From assembly GCF_036014195.1 (NCBI RefSeq), contig NZ_CP107918.1, positions 4,526,001-4,590,000 on the forward strand: 64,000 nt of DNA, written 5' to 3'. This document shows, in pieces, positions 41,780 through 51,121 of the stretch (the first letter of the stretch is position 1; each line of letters starts with the position of its first letter). The DNA is from Streptomyces sp. NBC_00442. Lineage in GTDB: Bacteria; Actinomycetota; Actinomycetes; Streptomycetales; Streptomycetaceae. The position numbers and the translations under genes are program-made. The notes beneath the pieces are model-generated. The model made no database searches. It was not told where the DNA came from and worked only from the letters and a program-made list of their open reading frames with translations.

Positions 41780-44355
41780 GCGTGCTCAAGACCTCGATGC
41801 GCAACTTCCTCGCGCACAAGGGACGGATGGCGCTGTCGGCCGTCGCGGTCCTGCTGTCGGTGGCGTTCGTGTGCGGCACGCTCGTCTTCACCGACACCAT
41901 GAACACCACCTTCGACAAGCTGTTCGCGGCGACCGCGGCCGACGTCACCGTCAGCCCCAAGTCGGCCACCGCGGACGGCGCTCCCTCCCAGACCGGCAAG
42001 CCCGACGCGCTGCCCGCCTCGCTCGTCGCGAAGGTCGCCAAGGCGCCCGGCGTGCGCAAGGCCGAGGGCGCCGTCGGCAGCACCAACGTCACGGTCGTCA
42101 ACGCCAAGAACGAGAACATGGGCTCCACCACCGGCGCCCCGACCATCGCCGGCAACTGGACCGACAACGACCTCAAGGCGATGGAGATCACCTCCGGCCG
42201 GGCCCCGCGCGGGCCGACCGAGACGATGGTCGACGCCGACACCGCCGACAAGCACCACCTCACGATCGGCGACGAGCTGCGCACCATCGCCGTCACCGGC
42301 GACTTCACCGCCAAGATCACGGGTATCGCCACGTTCAAGGTGACCAACCCCGGCGCGGCCATCGTCTACTTCGACACCGCGACCGCGCAGCGTGAACTGC
42401 TCGGTGGCGCCGGCCAGTTCACGCAGATCAACGTCGCCGCCGCGGACGGCGTCAGCGATCAGCGGCTCAAGCAGGACGTGGCGGCCGCGCTCGGCGGCTC
42501 GGGCCCGTACAAGCTGCAGACCGCGAAGGAAGCGGCGGACGACAGCCGCGCCAGCGTCGGCTCGTTCCTCGACGTGATGAAGTACGCGATGCTCGGCTTC
42601 GCCGGGATCGCCTTCCTCGTCGGCATCTTCCTCATCATCAACACGTTCTCGATGCTGGTCGCCCAGCGCACCCGCGAGATCGGTCTGATGCGCGCCATCG
42701 GCTCCAGCCGCAAGCAGGTCAACCGGTCCGTGCTCGTGGAGGCGCTGCTGCTCGGCGTGTTCGGCTCGATCCTCGGCGTCGGCGCGGGCGTCGGTCTCGC
42801 GGTCGGCCTGATGAAGCTGATGGGCTCCATCGGTATGGAACTGTCGACCGGTGACCTCACCGTCCGGTGGACGACGCCCGTGACCGGCCTGATCCTCGGT
42901 GTCGTGGTGACGGTCGTCGCCGCCTACACCCCGGCCCGCCGCGCAGGGAAGATCTCCCCCATGGCCGCGCTGCGCGACGCGGGCACCCCGGCCGACGGCA
43001 AGGCAGGCCGGATCCGGGCCGCCATCGGCCTGGTTTTGACCGGCGCGGGCACCGCCGCCCTGTTCGCCTCCGGCAACTCCACGCAGGCGTCGGCCGGTTC
43101 GAGCCTGCTCGGGCTCGGCGTCGTCCTCACCCTGATCGGCTTCGTCGTCATCGGGCCGCTGCTCGCGGGTGTCGTCGTGCGGGTGATCAGCGCGCTGGTG
43201 CTGCGGATGTTCGGCCCCGTGGGACGGATGGCCGAGCGCAACGCGCTGCGCAACCCGCGGCGTACGGGGGCGACCGGCGCGGCCCTGATGATCGGGCTCG
43301 CCCTCGTGGCGTGCCTGTCGGTGGTCGGCTCCTCGATGGTCGCCTCGGCCACCGACGAGCTCGACAAGTCGGTCGGCGCGGACTTCATCGTCTCCTCCGG
43401 CACCGGCCAGCCCATCGTGCCGCAGGCCGCCGACGCCCTGAGGAAGACCCCGGGCATCGCCCACGTCACCGACTACAAGGCGGTGGACGCCAAGCTGACC
43501 GCACCCGACGGCAAGGCGATCGACGACCAGGTCACCGCCGCCGACCCCACCTACCAGGAGGATCTGCGGCGCAAGACCGTCGCGGGCGACCTGGCGGCGG
43601 CGTACGGCAAGGGCGCCATGTCGGTCGGCGACACCTACGCCAAGGAACACGGTGTCACGGTCGGCGACACGATGACCGTCGCCTTCAAGGGCGGCGCCAC
43701 CGCGACGCTGAAGGTCGCGGCGATCACCTCGGACGACACCAACGTCGACAAGGGCGCGATGTACACCAACATCACGACCGTCGCGCGGTACCTGCCGGCC
43801 GACAGGATGCCCAAGAACATGCTGATGTTCGCCAAGGCCGACGACGGGAGGGCCAAGGAGGCGTACGCCTCGCTGAAGCAGTCCCTGAAGGCGTATCCGC
43901 AGTACAAGGTGCAGAACCAGGCCGACTTCAAGCAGGACCTGAAGGACCAGATCGGCCAGCTCCTGAACATCGTGTACGGGCTGCTCGCCCTCGCGATCAT
44001 CGTGGCGGTGCTCGGCGTGGTGAACACCCTCGCCCTGTCGGTCGTCGAGCGCACCAGGGAGATCGGCCTGATGCGGGCGATCGGCCTCTCGCGCCGCCAG
44101 CTGCGCCGGATGATCCGCCTGGAGTCGGTGGTGATCGCCCTGTTCGGCGCGCTGCTCGGCCTCGGGCTCGGCATGGGCTGGGGCACCACGGCGCAGAAGC
44201 TGCTCGCGCTGGAGGGCATGGGCGTCCTGGAGATCCCCTGGCCCACCATCGCCACCGTGTTCGTGGCCTCGGCGTTCGTGGGTCTGTTCGCCGCGCTGAT
44301 CCCGGCGTTCCGGGCGGGCAGGATGAACGTCCTGAACGCGATCGCGACGGACTGA
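41776..44355 (+). CDS. FtsX/MacB-type ABC permease
   Basis: 859 residues. Two similar halves each have a first membrane segment, a large extracytoplasmic domain and FtsX-type membrane segments. The N-terminal half starts MRNFLAHKGRMALSAVAVLL, with FtsX segments around 265-400 (VGIFLIINTFSMLVAQRTRE, GLMRAIGSSRKQVNRSVLVE). The C-terminal half ends with LAIIVAVLGVVNTLALSVVE, GLMRAIGLSRRQLRRMIRLE and a final helix. Such permeases export lipids, peptides or lipoproteins or relay envelope stress; the substrate is not readable. No two-component pair of the bacitracin-sensing type is adjacent. Convergent with DUF2079. Confidence 0.93.
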   Translation: MSVLKTSMRNFLAHKGRMALSAVAVLLSVAFVCGTLVFTDTMNTTFDKLFAATAADVTVSPKSATADGAPSQTGKPDALPASLVAKVAKAPGVRKAEGAVGSTNVTVVNAKNENMGSTTGAPTIAGNWTDNDLKAMEITSGRAPRGPTETMVDADTADKHHLTIGDELRTIAVTGDFTAKITGIATFKVTNPGAAIVYFDTATAQRELLGGAGQFTQINVAAADGVSDQRLKQDVAAALGGSGPYKLQTAKEAADDSRASVGSFLDVMKYAMLGFAGIAFLVGIFLIINTFSMLVAQRTREIGLMRAIGSSRKQVNRSVLVEALLLGVFGSILGVGAGVGLAVGLMKLMGSIGMELSTGDLTVRWTTPVTGLILGVVVTVVAAYTPARRAGKISPMAALRDAGTPADGKAGRIRAAIGLVLTGAGTAALFASGNSTQASAGSSLLGLGVVLTLIGFVVIGPLLAGVVVRVISALVLRMFGPVGRMAERNALRNPRRTGATGAALMIGLALVACLSVVGSSMVASATDELDKSVGADFIVSSGTGQPIVPQAADALRKTPGIAHVTDYKAVDAKLTAPDGKAIDDQVTAADPTYQEDLRRKTVAGDLAAAYGKGAMSVGDTYAKEHGVTVGDTMTVAFKGGATATLKVAAITSDDTNVDKGAMYTNITTVARYLPADRMPKNMLMFAKADDGRAKEAYASLKQSLKAYPQYKVQNQADFKQDLKDQIGQLLNIVYGLLALAIIVAVLGVVNTLALSVVERTREIGLMRAIGLSRRQLRRMIRLESVVIALFGALLGLGLGMGWGTTAQKLLALEGMGVLEIPWPTIATVFVASAFVGLFAALIPAFRAGRMNVLNAIATD

Positions 44356-44375
44356 CGGACCGGCGGAGCGGCCCG

Positions 44376-45833
44376 CTAGGACTGGAGCCGCAGCAGCACG
44401 TAACCCCCTGCCACCCCGGCGACCGTGTAACGGGCGTCGGGGTGCAGCGTCGTCGCGTACTCGACGGGGTCGCCCGCCCACCCGTCGGAGTTGTCGATCG
44501 CGATGTAGCGGGGGGTGACCGGGCGGGCGGAGCCCACCCAGAAGACGCGGCAGCGGGAGGTGAGCCGGGCGATCGGCCCGATGTCCGCCTCCACCGTCGC
44601 CCCGTCCGGAATCCGTGCCAACAGGCCTTCCGCGGCGGCCACTTGGGGACTCTTTCGATACGTTCCCGGCTCGGTCAGCGCCGCGAGGGGCAGCGAGGGG
44701 GTGAGCGCGAGGGCCGCGACCGCCGCGCACAGCGGCAGCTTGGGGGCATGGGTGCGCAGCCAGGCGTACGGGCTGTGGCGTGCGGTGGCCACCGCGTCGG
44801 TGAGCGCGAGCGCGACGACCGGCATCAGGACCGCGCTGTAGTGCCAGGCCGTGGACCAGTAGTGGTCGTCCGACGACAGGAAGCGCCAGCCCAGGGTGGG
44901 CAGCGCGGCGAGCAGCAGCGGGGAGCGCAGGGCGATCAGACCGGTGGTGGGGAGCAGGAGCCAGGCCAGGGTACGCAGCTTGAGGTGCCAGGCGGCGAAC
45001 GGGCCCGCCGCGTCGGCCCCGTCCACCTTGCTCCAGTAGTCGTAGCCGCCGGTGGAGTTGAAGGCGGGGATGACGACGGTGAGGGTGACCAGCGTGGCCA
45101 CCGCCCCGATGAGGGCCACGGCGAGGGCCCACCGGGCGGCGCGGGGCGAGAGGCGCCGGGCCCGCACGGCGACGACGAGGGCGAGCGCGGCCGTCGTCAG
45201 GCCCAGGTCCTCCTTCACGAGGATCAGCGGCAGCGCGTACAGGAGCGCCGCGCGCCACCGTTCGCGCAGGATCGCCTCCAGGCCGAAGGCGATCAGCGGC
45301 ACGGCGAAGCAGATCTCGTGGAAGTCGAAGTCGGCGGCGCGCTGGATTCCCCAGGACAGGCCGTACGCGACACCCACCGCGAGGCCGGGGCCGCGTCCGA
45401 GCAGCCGGGCCGAGACGCGGGTCACCGCGACGGCGGCCAGCGCGAACAGGGCGGCTTGGGCGACGAGCAGGGTGACCGGGGTGGGGAAGAGCCGGTAGAC
45501 GGGGGCGAGCAGGGCGGTCACCGGGCTGAAGTGGTCGCCGAGAATGTTGGTGCCGGGTCCCTTCAGGTCGGCGACGGGCGCCTGGAGGTGGGCGTAGGCG
45601 CGGACCACCTGCTCGAAGATCCCGAGGTCCCAGGAGAGGGTGTCCATGCGCCGGTAGCGCTCCACCCCGAGCACGGTGTACGCGGCGAACAGTGCGGCGG
45701 CGAGCAGGTAGGGGTCGGCTGCCCGCCGCGGGAGTATTCGCCCCCACGCGCGGCCTTGTCGCCGGTGTTCGCCGGACCCGGGCGAGCCGGCGGCGGTCCC
45801 TCGCTCGGGCAGGGTGAGCAGGACTCCGGACAC
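44376..45833 (-). CDS. DUF2079 polytopic membrane protein
   Basis: 485 residues from the GTG at 45833, with AAGGAG seven bases upstream. About 10-11 hydrophobic segments are visible. DUF2079 hallmarks are YRRMDTLSWDLGIFEQVVRA near residue 62, LGDHFSPVTALLAPVYRLFP, and DFDFHEICFAVPLIAFGLEA. The family resembles GT-C type membrane glycosyltransferases, with acidic residues in the first external loop (D in LSWDLG, DH in LGDHFSP). It is probably envelope-related. It is the last gene of an operon with an ECF sigma factor and a small membrane protein, with a gap of 16 bp to the gene before. Confidence 0.88.
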   Translation of the reverse strand: MSGVLLTLPERGTAAGSPGSGEHRRQGRAWGRILPRRAADPYLLAAALFAAYTVLGVERYRRMDTLSWDLGIFEQVVRAYAHLQAPVADLKGPGTNILGDHFSPVTALLAPVYRLFPTPVTLLVAQAALFALAAVAVTRVSARLLGRGPGLAVGVAYGLSWGIQRAADFDFHEICFAVPLIAFGLEAILRERWRAALLYALPLILVKEDLGLTTAALALVVAVRARRLSPRAARWALAVALIGAVATLVTLTVVIPAFNSTGGYDYWSKVDGADAAGPFAAWHLKLRTLAWLLLPTTGLIALRSPLLLAALPTLGWRFLSSDDHYWSTAWHYSAVLMPVVALALTDAVATARHSPYAWLRTHAPKLPLCAAVAALALTPSLPLAALTEPGTYRKSPQVAAAEGLLARIPDGATVEADIGPIARLTSRCRVFWVGSARPVTPRYIAIDNSDGWAGDPVEYATTLHPDARYTVAGVAGGYVLLRLQS

Positions 45834-45849
45834 GGTGGTGCTCCTTGGG

Positions 45850-46383
45850 TCAGCGGGCGGGGGTGGTCGGGGTGGCGGTGCCGGAGTCGTTCCGGCCGGC
45901 CCGGTCCGCGAACATCGGGGACGGCGAGCCGGAGAGCGTGCCGCGTGCGGGGAGGCCGGGGCGGGTGCCGGTCGGGGTGACGGGCGGGGTGGACGCGGAC
46001 GGTGTGCCGTACGGCGGGACGGGCTGCGAGGCGTCGCCCCCCTGGGACGGTGTTCCCGTGCCCGGCACCGCGGACGGTGTTCCCCGGTCCCGCACGGGGG
46101 AGGGCGGGCCGGAGCCCTGCCCGGTGGAGGGCGTGCCGTCGGTCGGGGTGGCGGCGGGCGGCACCGGCGCGCCCTCCTGGAGCCGTGCGCCGAGCGCGGC
46201 GCCGGACCCGGCGAGCAGGCACACCGCGCAGGCGGCGAGCGCGGCGAGGTTGCGCCGGCGGCGGCGCAGTCCGCGGGCCGCGACGTGCGCGCCCGGCTCG
46301 GGGATCGTGTGCCGGGCCGCCGCGTCGGCCGCCCGCTTCAGGGCGCGAGCCAGGAACTCCTCGTCCCGGTGGACGTCAGACAC
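45850..46383 (-). CDS. Single-pass membrane protein co-expressed with an ECF sigma factor
   Basis: 177 residues, starting 8 bp before the sigma gene ends, so translationally coupled. The cytoplasmic part is short (about 48 residues: DEEFLARALKRAADAAARHT, then a run of five Arg). One membrane segment follows (NLAALAACAVCLLAGSGAAL). The outer part is a disordered Pro/Thr/Gly/Ser-rich tail with GTPSxxxGTGTPS repeats. Position suggests an anti-sigma factor or sigma regulator, but there is no recognisable zinc-binding HxxxCxxC motif or anti-sigma domain. The role is therefore open. Confidence 0.78.
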   Translation of the reverse strand: MSDVHRDEEFLARALKRAADAAARHTIPEPGAHVAARGLRRRRRNLAALAACAVCLLAGSGAALGARLQEGAPVPPAATPTDGTPSTGQGSGPPSPVRDRGTPSAVPGTGTPSQGGDASQPVPPYGTPSASTPPVTPTGTRPGLPARGTLSGSPSPMFADRAGRNDSGTATPTTPAR

Positions 46384-46867
46384 CGTGTTCCTCCTCCAGG
46401 AGACGGGGCGCGAGGGCGGCCCTGGCGCGTGACAGGTGGGTCTTGACGGTCCCGGCGGAGATGCCGGTCTCGTGGGCGACCTGCTCCACGCTCAGGTCGC
46501 ACACGTAGTGCAGTACGGCGACGCGGCGCTGGCGGTCGGAGAGGCCGCGCAGGGCGGCGACGAGGGCGACGGTGCCGGGGTCCGGTTCGGGGGCGGGGCC
46601 GGTGTGGGCGCGGTTGTGGCGGCGCCAGGCCTCGGCGGATCTGCGGGTGCGGCGCCAGCGGCTCACGGCCAGGCGCCAGGCCACGGTCCGCACCCAGGCG
46701 TCCGGGCCGGCGCCCGCGTCCAGCCCGTTCCGGCGGCCCCAGGCCCTGACGAAGGCCTCCTGGACCACGTCCTGGGCCTCGTGGAGGTCGCCCGTCATCA
46801 GGTACACCTGGCCCACCAGCGGTTTCACGGCGTGCGCGTAGAAGTCCTCGAACTCCTCGTCGGTCAA
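46376..46867 (-). CDS. ECF RNA polymerase sigma factor
   Basis: 163 residues from a TTG at 46867, chosen because GGGAG lies five bases upstream; upstream residues in the open frame come from repeat DNA. Region 2: FEDFYAHAVKPLVGQVYLMT, GDLHEAQDVVQEAFVRAWGR, WVRTVAWRLAVSRWRRTRRS. Region 4: ALRGLSDRQRRVAVLHYVCD, LSVEQVAHETGISAGTVKTH, LSRARAALAPRL. There is no C-terminal extension. It probably directs the membrane protein and DUF2079 genes of its own operon plus unknown targets. No autoregulatory promoter was identified in the repeat-filled upstream region. Confidence 0.9.
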   Translation of the reverse strand: MTDEEFEDFYAHAVKPLVGQVYLMTGDLHEAQDVVQEAFVRAWGRRNGLDAGAGPDAWVRTVAWRLAVSRWRRTRRSAEAWRRHNRAHTGPAPEPDPGTVALVAALRGLSDRQRRVAVLHYVCDLSVEQVAHETGISAGTVKTHLSRARAALAPRLLEEEHGV

Positions 46868-46954
46868 TGCGGCTCCCGTGGCTGGATGGGTCTCACGGGG
46901 TATACGCCCCCCACCCCCTCCGCGGTTGACACCCCACCCCAACTTTCCCCCACC

Positions 46955-47300
46955 TCCTCCCTGGGGCTCCGCCCCGGACCCCGTATCGCGCCTCAAGGGC
47001 GCTCGTCCTCAAACTCCCCCAAGGCCTCAAGGGCCAGGGGGGACCCCCATGACGGGCTGAGGATGCCCATGCCGCCCGGCACCGGATGGCTGAGGGGCGC
47101 GGGGAACTGCGCGAGACGCGGGCACGGTCCGCACACGAAAACCGGCCTTTTAAGGGGCGTGGGGAACTGCGCGAGAAGCGGGCACGGTCCGCAGATGGCA
47201 GCGGGGTTAGGGGCGCGGGGAACTGCGCGGGACGCGGGCACGGTCCGCACACGAAAACCGGCCTTTTAAGGGGCGCGGGGAACTGCGCGGGAGGTCGTGG
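46955..47300 (+). repeat. Composite dispersed repeat, block F, four-unit array
   Basis: This fills the divergent space between the sigma gene and mfd: a CCTGGGGCTCCGCCCCGG hairpin (about 46961), 'CAAGGGCGCTCGTCCTCAAA', CCCCCAAGGCCTCAAGGGCC, CCATGACGGGCTGAGGATGC, and four cores GGGGCGYGGGGAACTGCGCG starting near 47094, 47154, 47210 and 47270 (period 56-60 bp). Remaining bases to 47440 are G-rich without a gene; promoters for both genes must lie within or beside the block. Confidence 0.9.
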
Positions 47301-47440
47301 GGGTCCGGGGTGCGGGGGGCGCCCGGGGGTGGGGTGGGTGCGGCGGCGTGGGGGGCCGGGGCGTCGTACGCTGGAGACCCCGGCCCGTACGACGTGTCGG
47401 GCAGTTCGCGTTGCCCACCCCCCCGGGACGGATGCCCTCC

Positions 47441-50400
47441 ATGAGCCTGCACGGTCTGCTGGACGCAGTTGTACGAGACCCCGCGCTCGCCGACGCGGTG
47501 AAGGCCGCCACCGACGGCCACCGGACGCACATTGACCTGGTCGGCCCCCCCGCCGCCCGCCCCTTCGCCGTCGCGGGCCTCGCGCGCGAGGCGGGCCGCA
47601 CGGTGCTCGCCGTGACCGCCACCGGCCGCGAGGCCGAGGACCTGGCGGAGGCGCTGCGCGCGATGCTGCCCGCCGACGAGGTCGTCGAGTACCCGTCCTG
47701 GGAGACGCTGCCGCACGAACGCCTCTCGCCGCGCAGCGACACCGTGGGCCGCCGCCTCGCCGTGCTGCGCCGCCTCACCCACCCCAGCAAGGACGACCCG
47801 TCCGCGGGCCCGGTCTCCGTCGTCGTCGCACCCATCCGCTCCGTACTGCAACCGCAGGTCAAGGGGCTCGGAGACCTCGTCCCGGTCTCCCTGCGCACCG
47901 GGCAGAGCGCGGATCTCGGCGAGATCGTCGAAGGGCTCGCCGCGGCCGCGTACGCCCGGGTCGAACTCGTCGAGAAGCGCGGGGAGTTCGCGGTCCGCGG
48001 CGGCATCCTCGATGTGTTCCCGCCCACCGAGGAGCACCCGCTGCGCGTGGAGTTCTGGGGCGACGACGTCGAGGAGATCCGCTACTTCAAGGTCGCCGAC
48101 CAGCGCTCCCTCGAAGTCGCCGAGCACGGCCTGTGGGCGCCGCCCTGCCGCGAGCTGCTGCTCACCGCCGATGTGCGCAGCCGCGCCGCCGTCCTTGCCG
48201 AGGAGCACCCCGAGCTCGGCGAGCTGCTCGGGAAGATCGCCGAGGGGATCGCGGTGGAGGGGATGGAGTCCCTCGCCCCGGTCCTCGTCGACGAGATGGA
48301 GCTGCTCATCGACGTGCTGCCCAAGGGTGCGATGGCCGTGGTGTGCGACCCGGAGCGGGTGCGGACCAGGGCCGCGGACCTGGTCGCGACCAGCCAGGAG
48401 TTCCTCCAGGCGTCCTGGGCGGCCAGCGCCGGCGGGGGAGAGGCACCCATCGACGTGGACGCCGCGTCGCTGTGGGGCATCGCCGACGTCCGCGACCGGG
48501 CCCGTGAGCTCGGCATGATGTGGTGGTCGGTGTCCCCGTTCGCCGCCGACGACGCGGACGTGGACGAGGAAACCCTCAAGCTGGGCATGCACGCCCCCGA
48601 GACGTACCGCGGCGACACCCAGCGCGCGCTCGCCGACACCAAGCAGTGGCTCGCCGACGGCTGGCGCACGGTGTACGTGACGGCGGGCCACGGCCCCGCG
48701 TCGCGCACCGTCGAAGTCCTCGGCGGTGAGGGCATCGCGGCCCGACTCGACGCGGAACTCGGCGAGTTGACGCCCTCCGTCGTCCAGGTGACGTGCGGCG
48801 CCATCGACTACGGGTTCATCGACCCCGCGCTCAAGCTCGCCGTTCTGACCGAGACCGACCTCACCGGCCAGCGCAGCGCCACCAAGGACCTCGGCCGGAT
48901 GCCGGCCCGCCGCCGCAAGACCATCGACCCGCTCACCCTTGAGGTGGGCGACTACATCGTGCACGAGCAGCATGGCGTGGGCCGCTACATCGAGATGGTC
49001 CAGCGCACGGTGCAGAACGCGACGCGCGAGTACCTGCTCGTCGAGTACGCGCCCGCCAAGCGCGGCCAGCCCGGCGACCGGCTCTACATTCCCACCGACC
49101 AGCTGGAGCAGGTGACCAAGTACGTCGGCGGCGAGGCCCCGACGCTGCACCGGCTCGGCGGCGCCGACTGGACCAAGACCAAGGCGCGCGCCAAGAAGGC
49201 CGTCAAGGAGATCGCCGCCGACCTGATCCGGCTGTACTCGGCCCGCATGGCCGCGCCCGGTCACGCCTTCGGCCCGGACACGCCGTGGCAGCGCGAGCTG
49301 GAGGACGCGTTCCCGTACGCGGAGACCCCCGACCAGCTCTCCACGATCGCCGAGGTCAAGGAGGACATGGAGAAGACGGTCCCGATGGACCGGCTCATCT
49401 GCGGTGACGTCGGCTACGGCAAGACGGAGATCGCGGTGCGCGCCGCGTTCAAGGCCGTGCAGGACGGCAAGCAGGTCGCCGTTCTGGTCCCCACCACGCT
49501 TCTGGTGCAGCAGCACTTCGGTACGTTCAGCGAGCGGTACGCCCAATTCCCCGTCAACGTAAGGGCGTTGAGCCGGTTCCAGAGCGACACCGAGGCGAAG
49601 GCGACGCTTGAGGGGCTGAAGGACGGCTCGGTCGACCTCGTCATCGGCACGCACCGCCTGTTCTCCTCGGAGACCAAGTTCAAGGACCTGGGCCTGGTCA
49701 TCGTCGACGAGGAGCAGCGTTTCGGCGTCGAGCACAAGGAGCAGCTGAAGAAGCTCCGCGCCAACGTGGACGTCCTGACGATGTCCGCCACCCCCATTCC
49801 CCGTACGCTCGAAATGGCCGTCACCGGCATCCGCGAGATGTCCACGATCACGACCCCGCCGGAGGAGCGCCACCCGGTCCTCACGTTCGTCGGGCCGTAC
49901 GAGGAGAAGCAGATCGGCGCGGCCGTGCGGCGCGAGCTGCTGCGCGAGGGCCAGGTCTTCTACATCCACAACCGGGTCGAGTCCATCGACCGGGCGGCGG
50001 CCAGGCTCCGCGAGATCGTGCCGGAGGCGCGCATCCAGACCGCGCACGGGCAGATGGGCGAGAGCCAGCTGGAGCAGGTCGTGGTCGACTTCTGGGAGAA
50101 GAAGTTCGACGTGCTCGTCTCGACGACGATCGTCGAGTCCGGCATCGACATCTCCAACGCCAACACCCTCATCGTCGAGCGCGGCGACAACTTCGGCCTC
50201 TCCCAGCTGCACCAGCTGCGCGGCCGCGTCGGCCGTGGCCGCGACCGGGGCTACGCCTACTTCCTGTACCCGCCGGAGAAGCCGCTGACGGAGACCGCGC
50301 ACGAGCGGCTCGCCACCATCGCCCAGCACACCGAGATGGGCGCGGGCATGTACGTGGCGATGAAGGACCTGGAGATCCGCGGCGCGGGCAACCTGCTGGG

Positions 50401-50974
50401 CGGCGAGCAGTCCGGGCACATCGCGGGCGTCGGCTTCGACCTGTACGTCCGCATGGTCGGCGAGGCCGTCGCCGACTACCGGGCGCAGATGGACGGCGGC
50501 GAGCTGGAGGAGGCTCCCCTCGAAGTCAAGATCGAGCTGCCGGTCGACGCGCACGTCCCGCACGACTACGCGCCGGGTGAGCGGCTGCGCCTCCAGGCGT
50601 ACCGGGCGATCGCCTCGGCCAACTCCGAGGAGGACGTCAAGGCGGTGCGCGAGGAGCTCACCGACCGTTACGGCAAGCTGCCCGAGCCGGTCGAGAACCT
50701 GCTCCTGGTGGCCGGCCTGCGCATGCTGGCCCGCGCCTGCGGGGTCGGCGAGATCGTGCTCCAGGGTCCCAACATCCGCTTCGCGCCGGTGGAGTTGAGG
50801 GAGTCGCAGGAGCTGCGCCTCAAGCGGCTCTACCCGCGCACGATCATCAAGGCGCCCACCCGGCAGATCCTGGTGCCGCGCCCGACCGCCGGCAAGATCG
50901 GCGGCAAGCCGGTGGTGGGCCGGGAGCTGCTCGCGTGGACCGGCGAGTTCCTCACGACGATCCTGGGGTCGTGA
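47441..50974 (+). CDS. mfd: Transcription-repair coupling factor
   Basis: 1177 residues from the ATG at 47441; an ATG at 47432 is equally in frame. Mfd removes stalled RNA polymerase and recruits UvrA to the damaged strand. The N-terminal UvrB-like region (about 1-480) has EYPSWETLPHERLSPRSDT. The polymerase-interaction (CarD-like) domain is LEVGDYIVHEQHGVGRYIEM to QLEQVTKYVGG. The helicase motor has Walker A GDVGYGKTEIAVRAA, DEEQRFGVEHKEQL, TMSATPIPRTLEMA, and the translocation motif HQLRGRVGRGRDRGYAYFLY. The C-terminal autoinhibitory D7 domain is present. Full length. It ends in a clear hairpin. Confidence 0.96.
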   Translation: MSLHGLLDAVVRDPALADAVKAATDGHRTHIDLVGPPAARPFAVAGLAREAGRTVLAVTATGREAEDLAEALRAMLPADEVVEYPSWETLPHERLSPRSDTVGRRLAVLRRLTHPSKDDPSAGPVSVVVAPIRSVLQPQVKGLGDLVPVSLRTGQSADLGEIVEGLAAAAYARVELVEKRGEFAVRGGILDVFPPTEEHPLRVEFWGDDVEEIRYFKVADQRSLEVAEHGLWAPPCRELLLTADVRSRAAVLAEEHPELGELLGKIAEGIAVEGMESLAPVLVDEMELLIDVLPKGAMAVVCDPERVRTRAADLVATSQEFLQASWAASAGGGEAPIDVDAASLWGIADVRDRARELGMMWWSVSPFAADDADVDEETLKLGMHAPETYRGDTQRALADTKQWLADGWRTVYVTAGHGPASRTVEVLGGEGIAARLDAELGELTPSVVQVTCGAIDYGFIDPALKLAVLTETDLTGQRSATKDLGRMPARRRKTIDPLTLEVGDYIVHEQHGVGRYIEMVQRTVQNATREYLLVEYAPAKRGQPGDRLYIPTDQLEQVTKYVGGEAPTLHRLGGADWTKTKARAKKAVKEIAADLIRLYSARMAAPGHAFGPDTPWQRELEDAFPYAETPDQLSTIAEVKEDMEKTVPMDRLICGDVGYGKTEIAVRAAFKAVQDGKQVAVLVPTTLLVQQHFGTFSERYAQFPVNVRALSRFQSDTEAKATLEGLKDGSVDLVIGTHRLFSSETKFKDLGLVIVDEEQRFGVEHKEQLKKLRANVDVLTMSATPIPRTLEMAVTGIREMSTITTPPEERHPVLTFVGPYEEKQIGAAVRRELLREGQVFYIHNRVESIDRAAARLREIVPEARIQTAHGQMGESQLEQVVVDFWEKKFDVLVSTTIVESGIDISNANTLIVERGDNFGLSQLHQLRGRVGRGRDRGYAYFLYPPEKPLTETAHERLATIAQHTEMGAGMYVAMKDLEIRGAGNLLGGEQSGHIAGVGFDLYVRMVGEAVADYRAQMDGGELEEAPLEVKIELPVDAHVPHDYAPGERLRLQAYRAIASANSEEDVKAVREELTDRYGKLPEPVENLLLVAGLRMLARACGVGEIVLQGPNIRFAPVELRESQELRLKRLYPRTIIKAPTRQILVPRPTAGKIGGKPVVGRELLAWTGEFLTTILGS

Positions 50975-50996
50975 GACGGCTGAGGTGAAGGGGAGC

Positions 50997-51028
50997 GAGG
51001 GGTGGACCGCGTGGTGCGGCCACCCCTC
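50997..51028 (+). terminator. Hairpin terminator of mfd
   Basis: Perfect 9-bp arms GAGGGGTGG (50997-51005) and CCACCCCTC (51020-51028) enclose a loop that itself pairs CCGC/GCGG. It lies 22 nt after the stop codon. Confidence 0.78.
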
Positions 51029-51121
51029 ATTCGCGTCCGGGACCGTTGACGGGCGGGCGGCCGGGTAGGAGTACCTACGATTGCGAGGTTCCGCCAACTG
51101 CTGCCAGGATGGCCCGCTTTG

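Noticed and set aside
40991..44355. Bacitracin-type resistance module with its own two-component system
   Set aside because: ATPase and permease are of the right general class, but there is no adjacent kinase/regulator pair; the nearest kinase is 7 kb away, beyond unrelated operons.
41677..45747. 1356-codon open frame on the minus strand
   Set aside because: It lies antisense to the ABC exporter genes and is a by-product of GC-rich codon bias; it has Arg/Gly-rich composition and no family motif.
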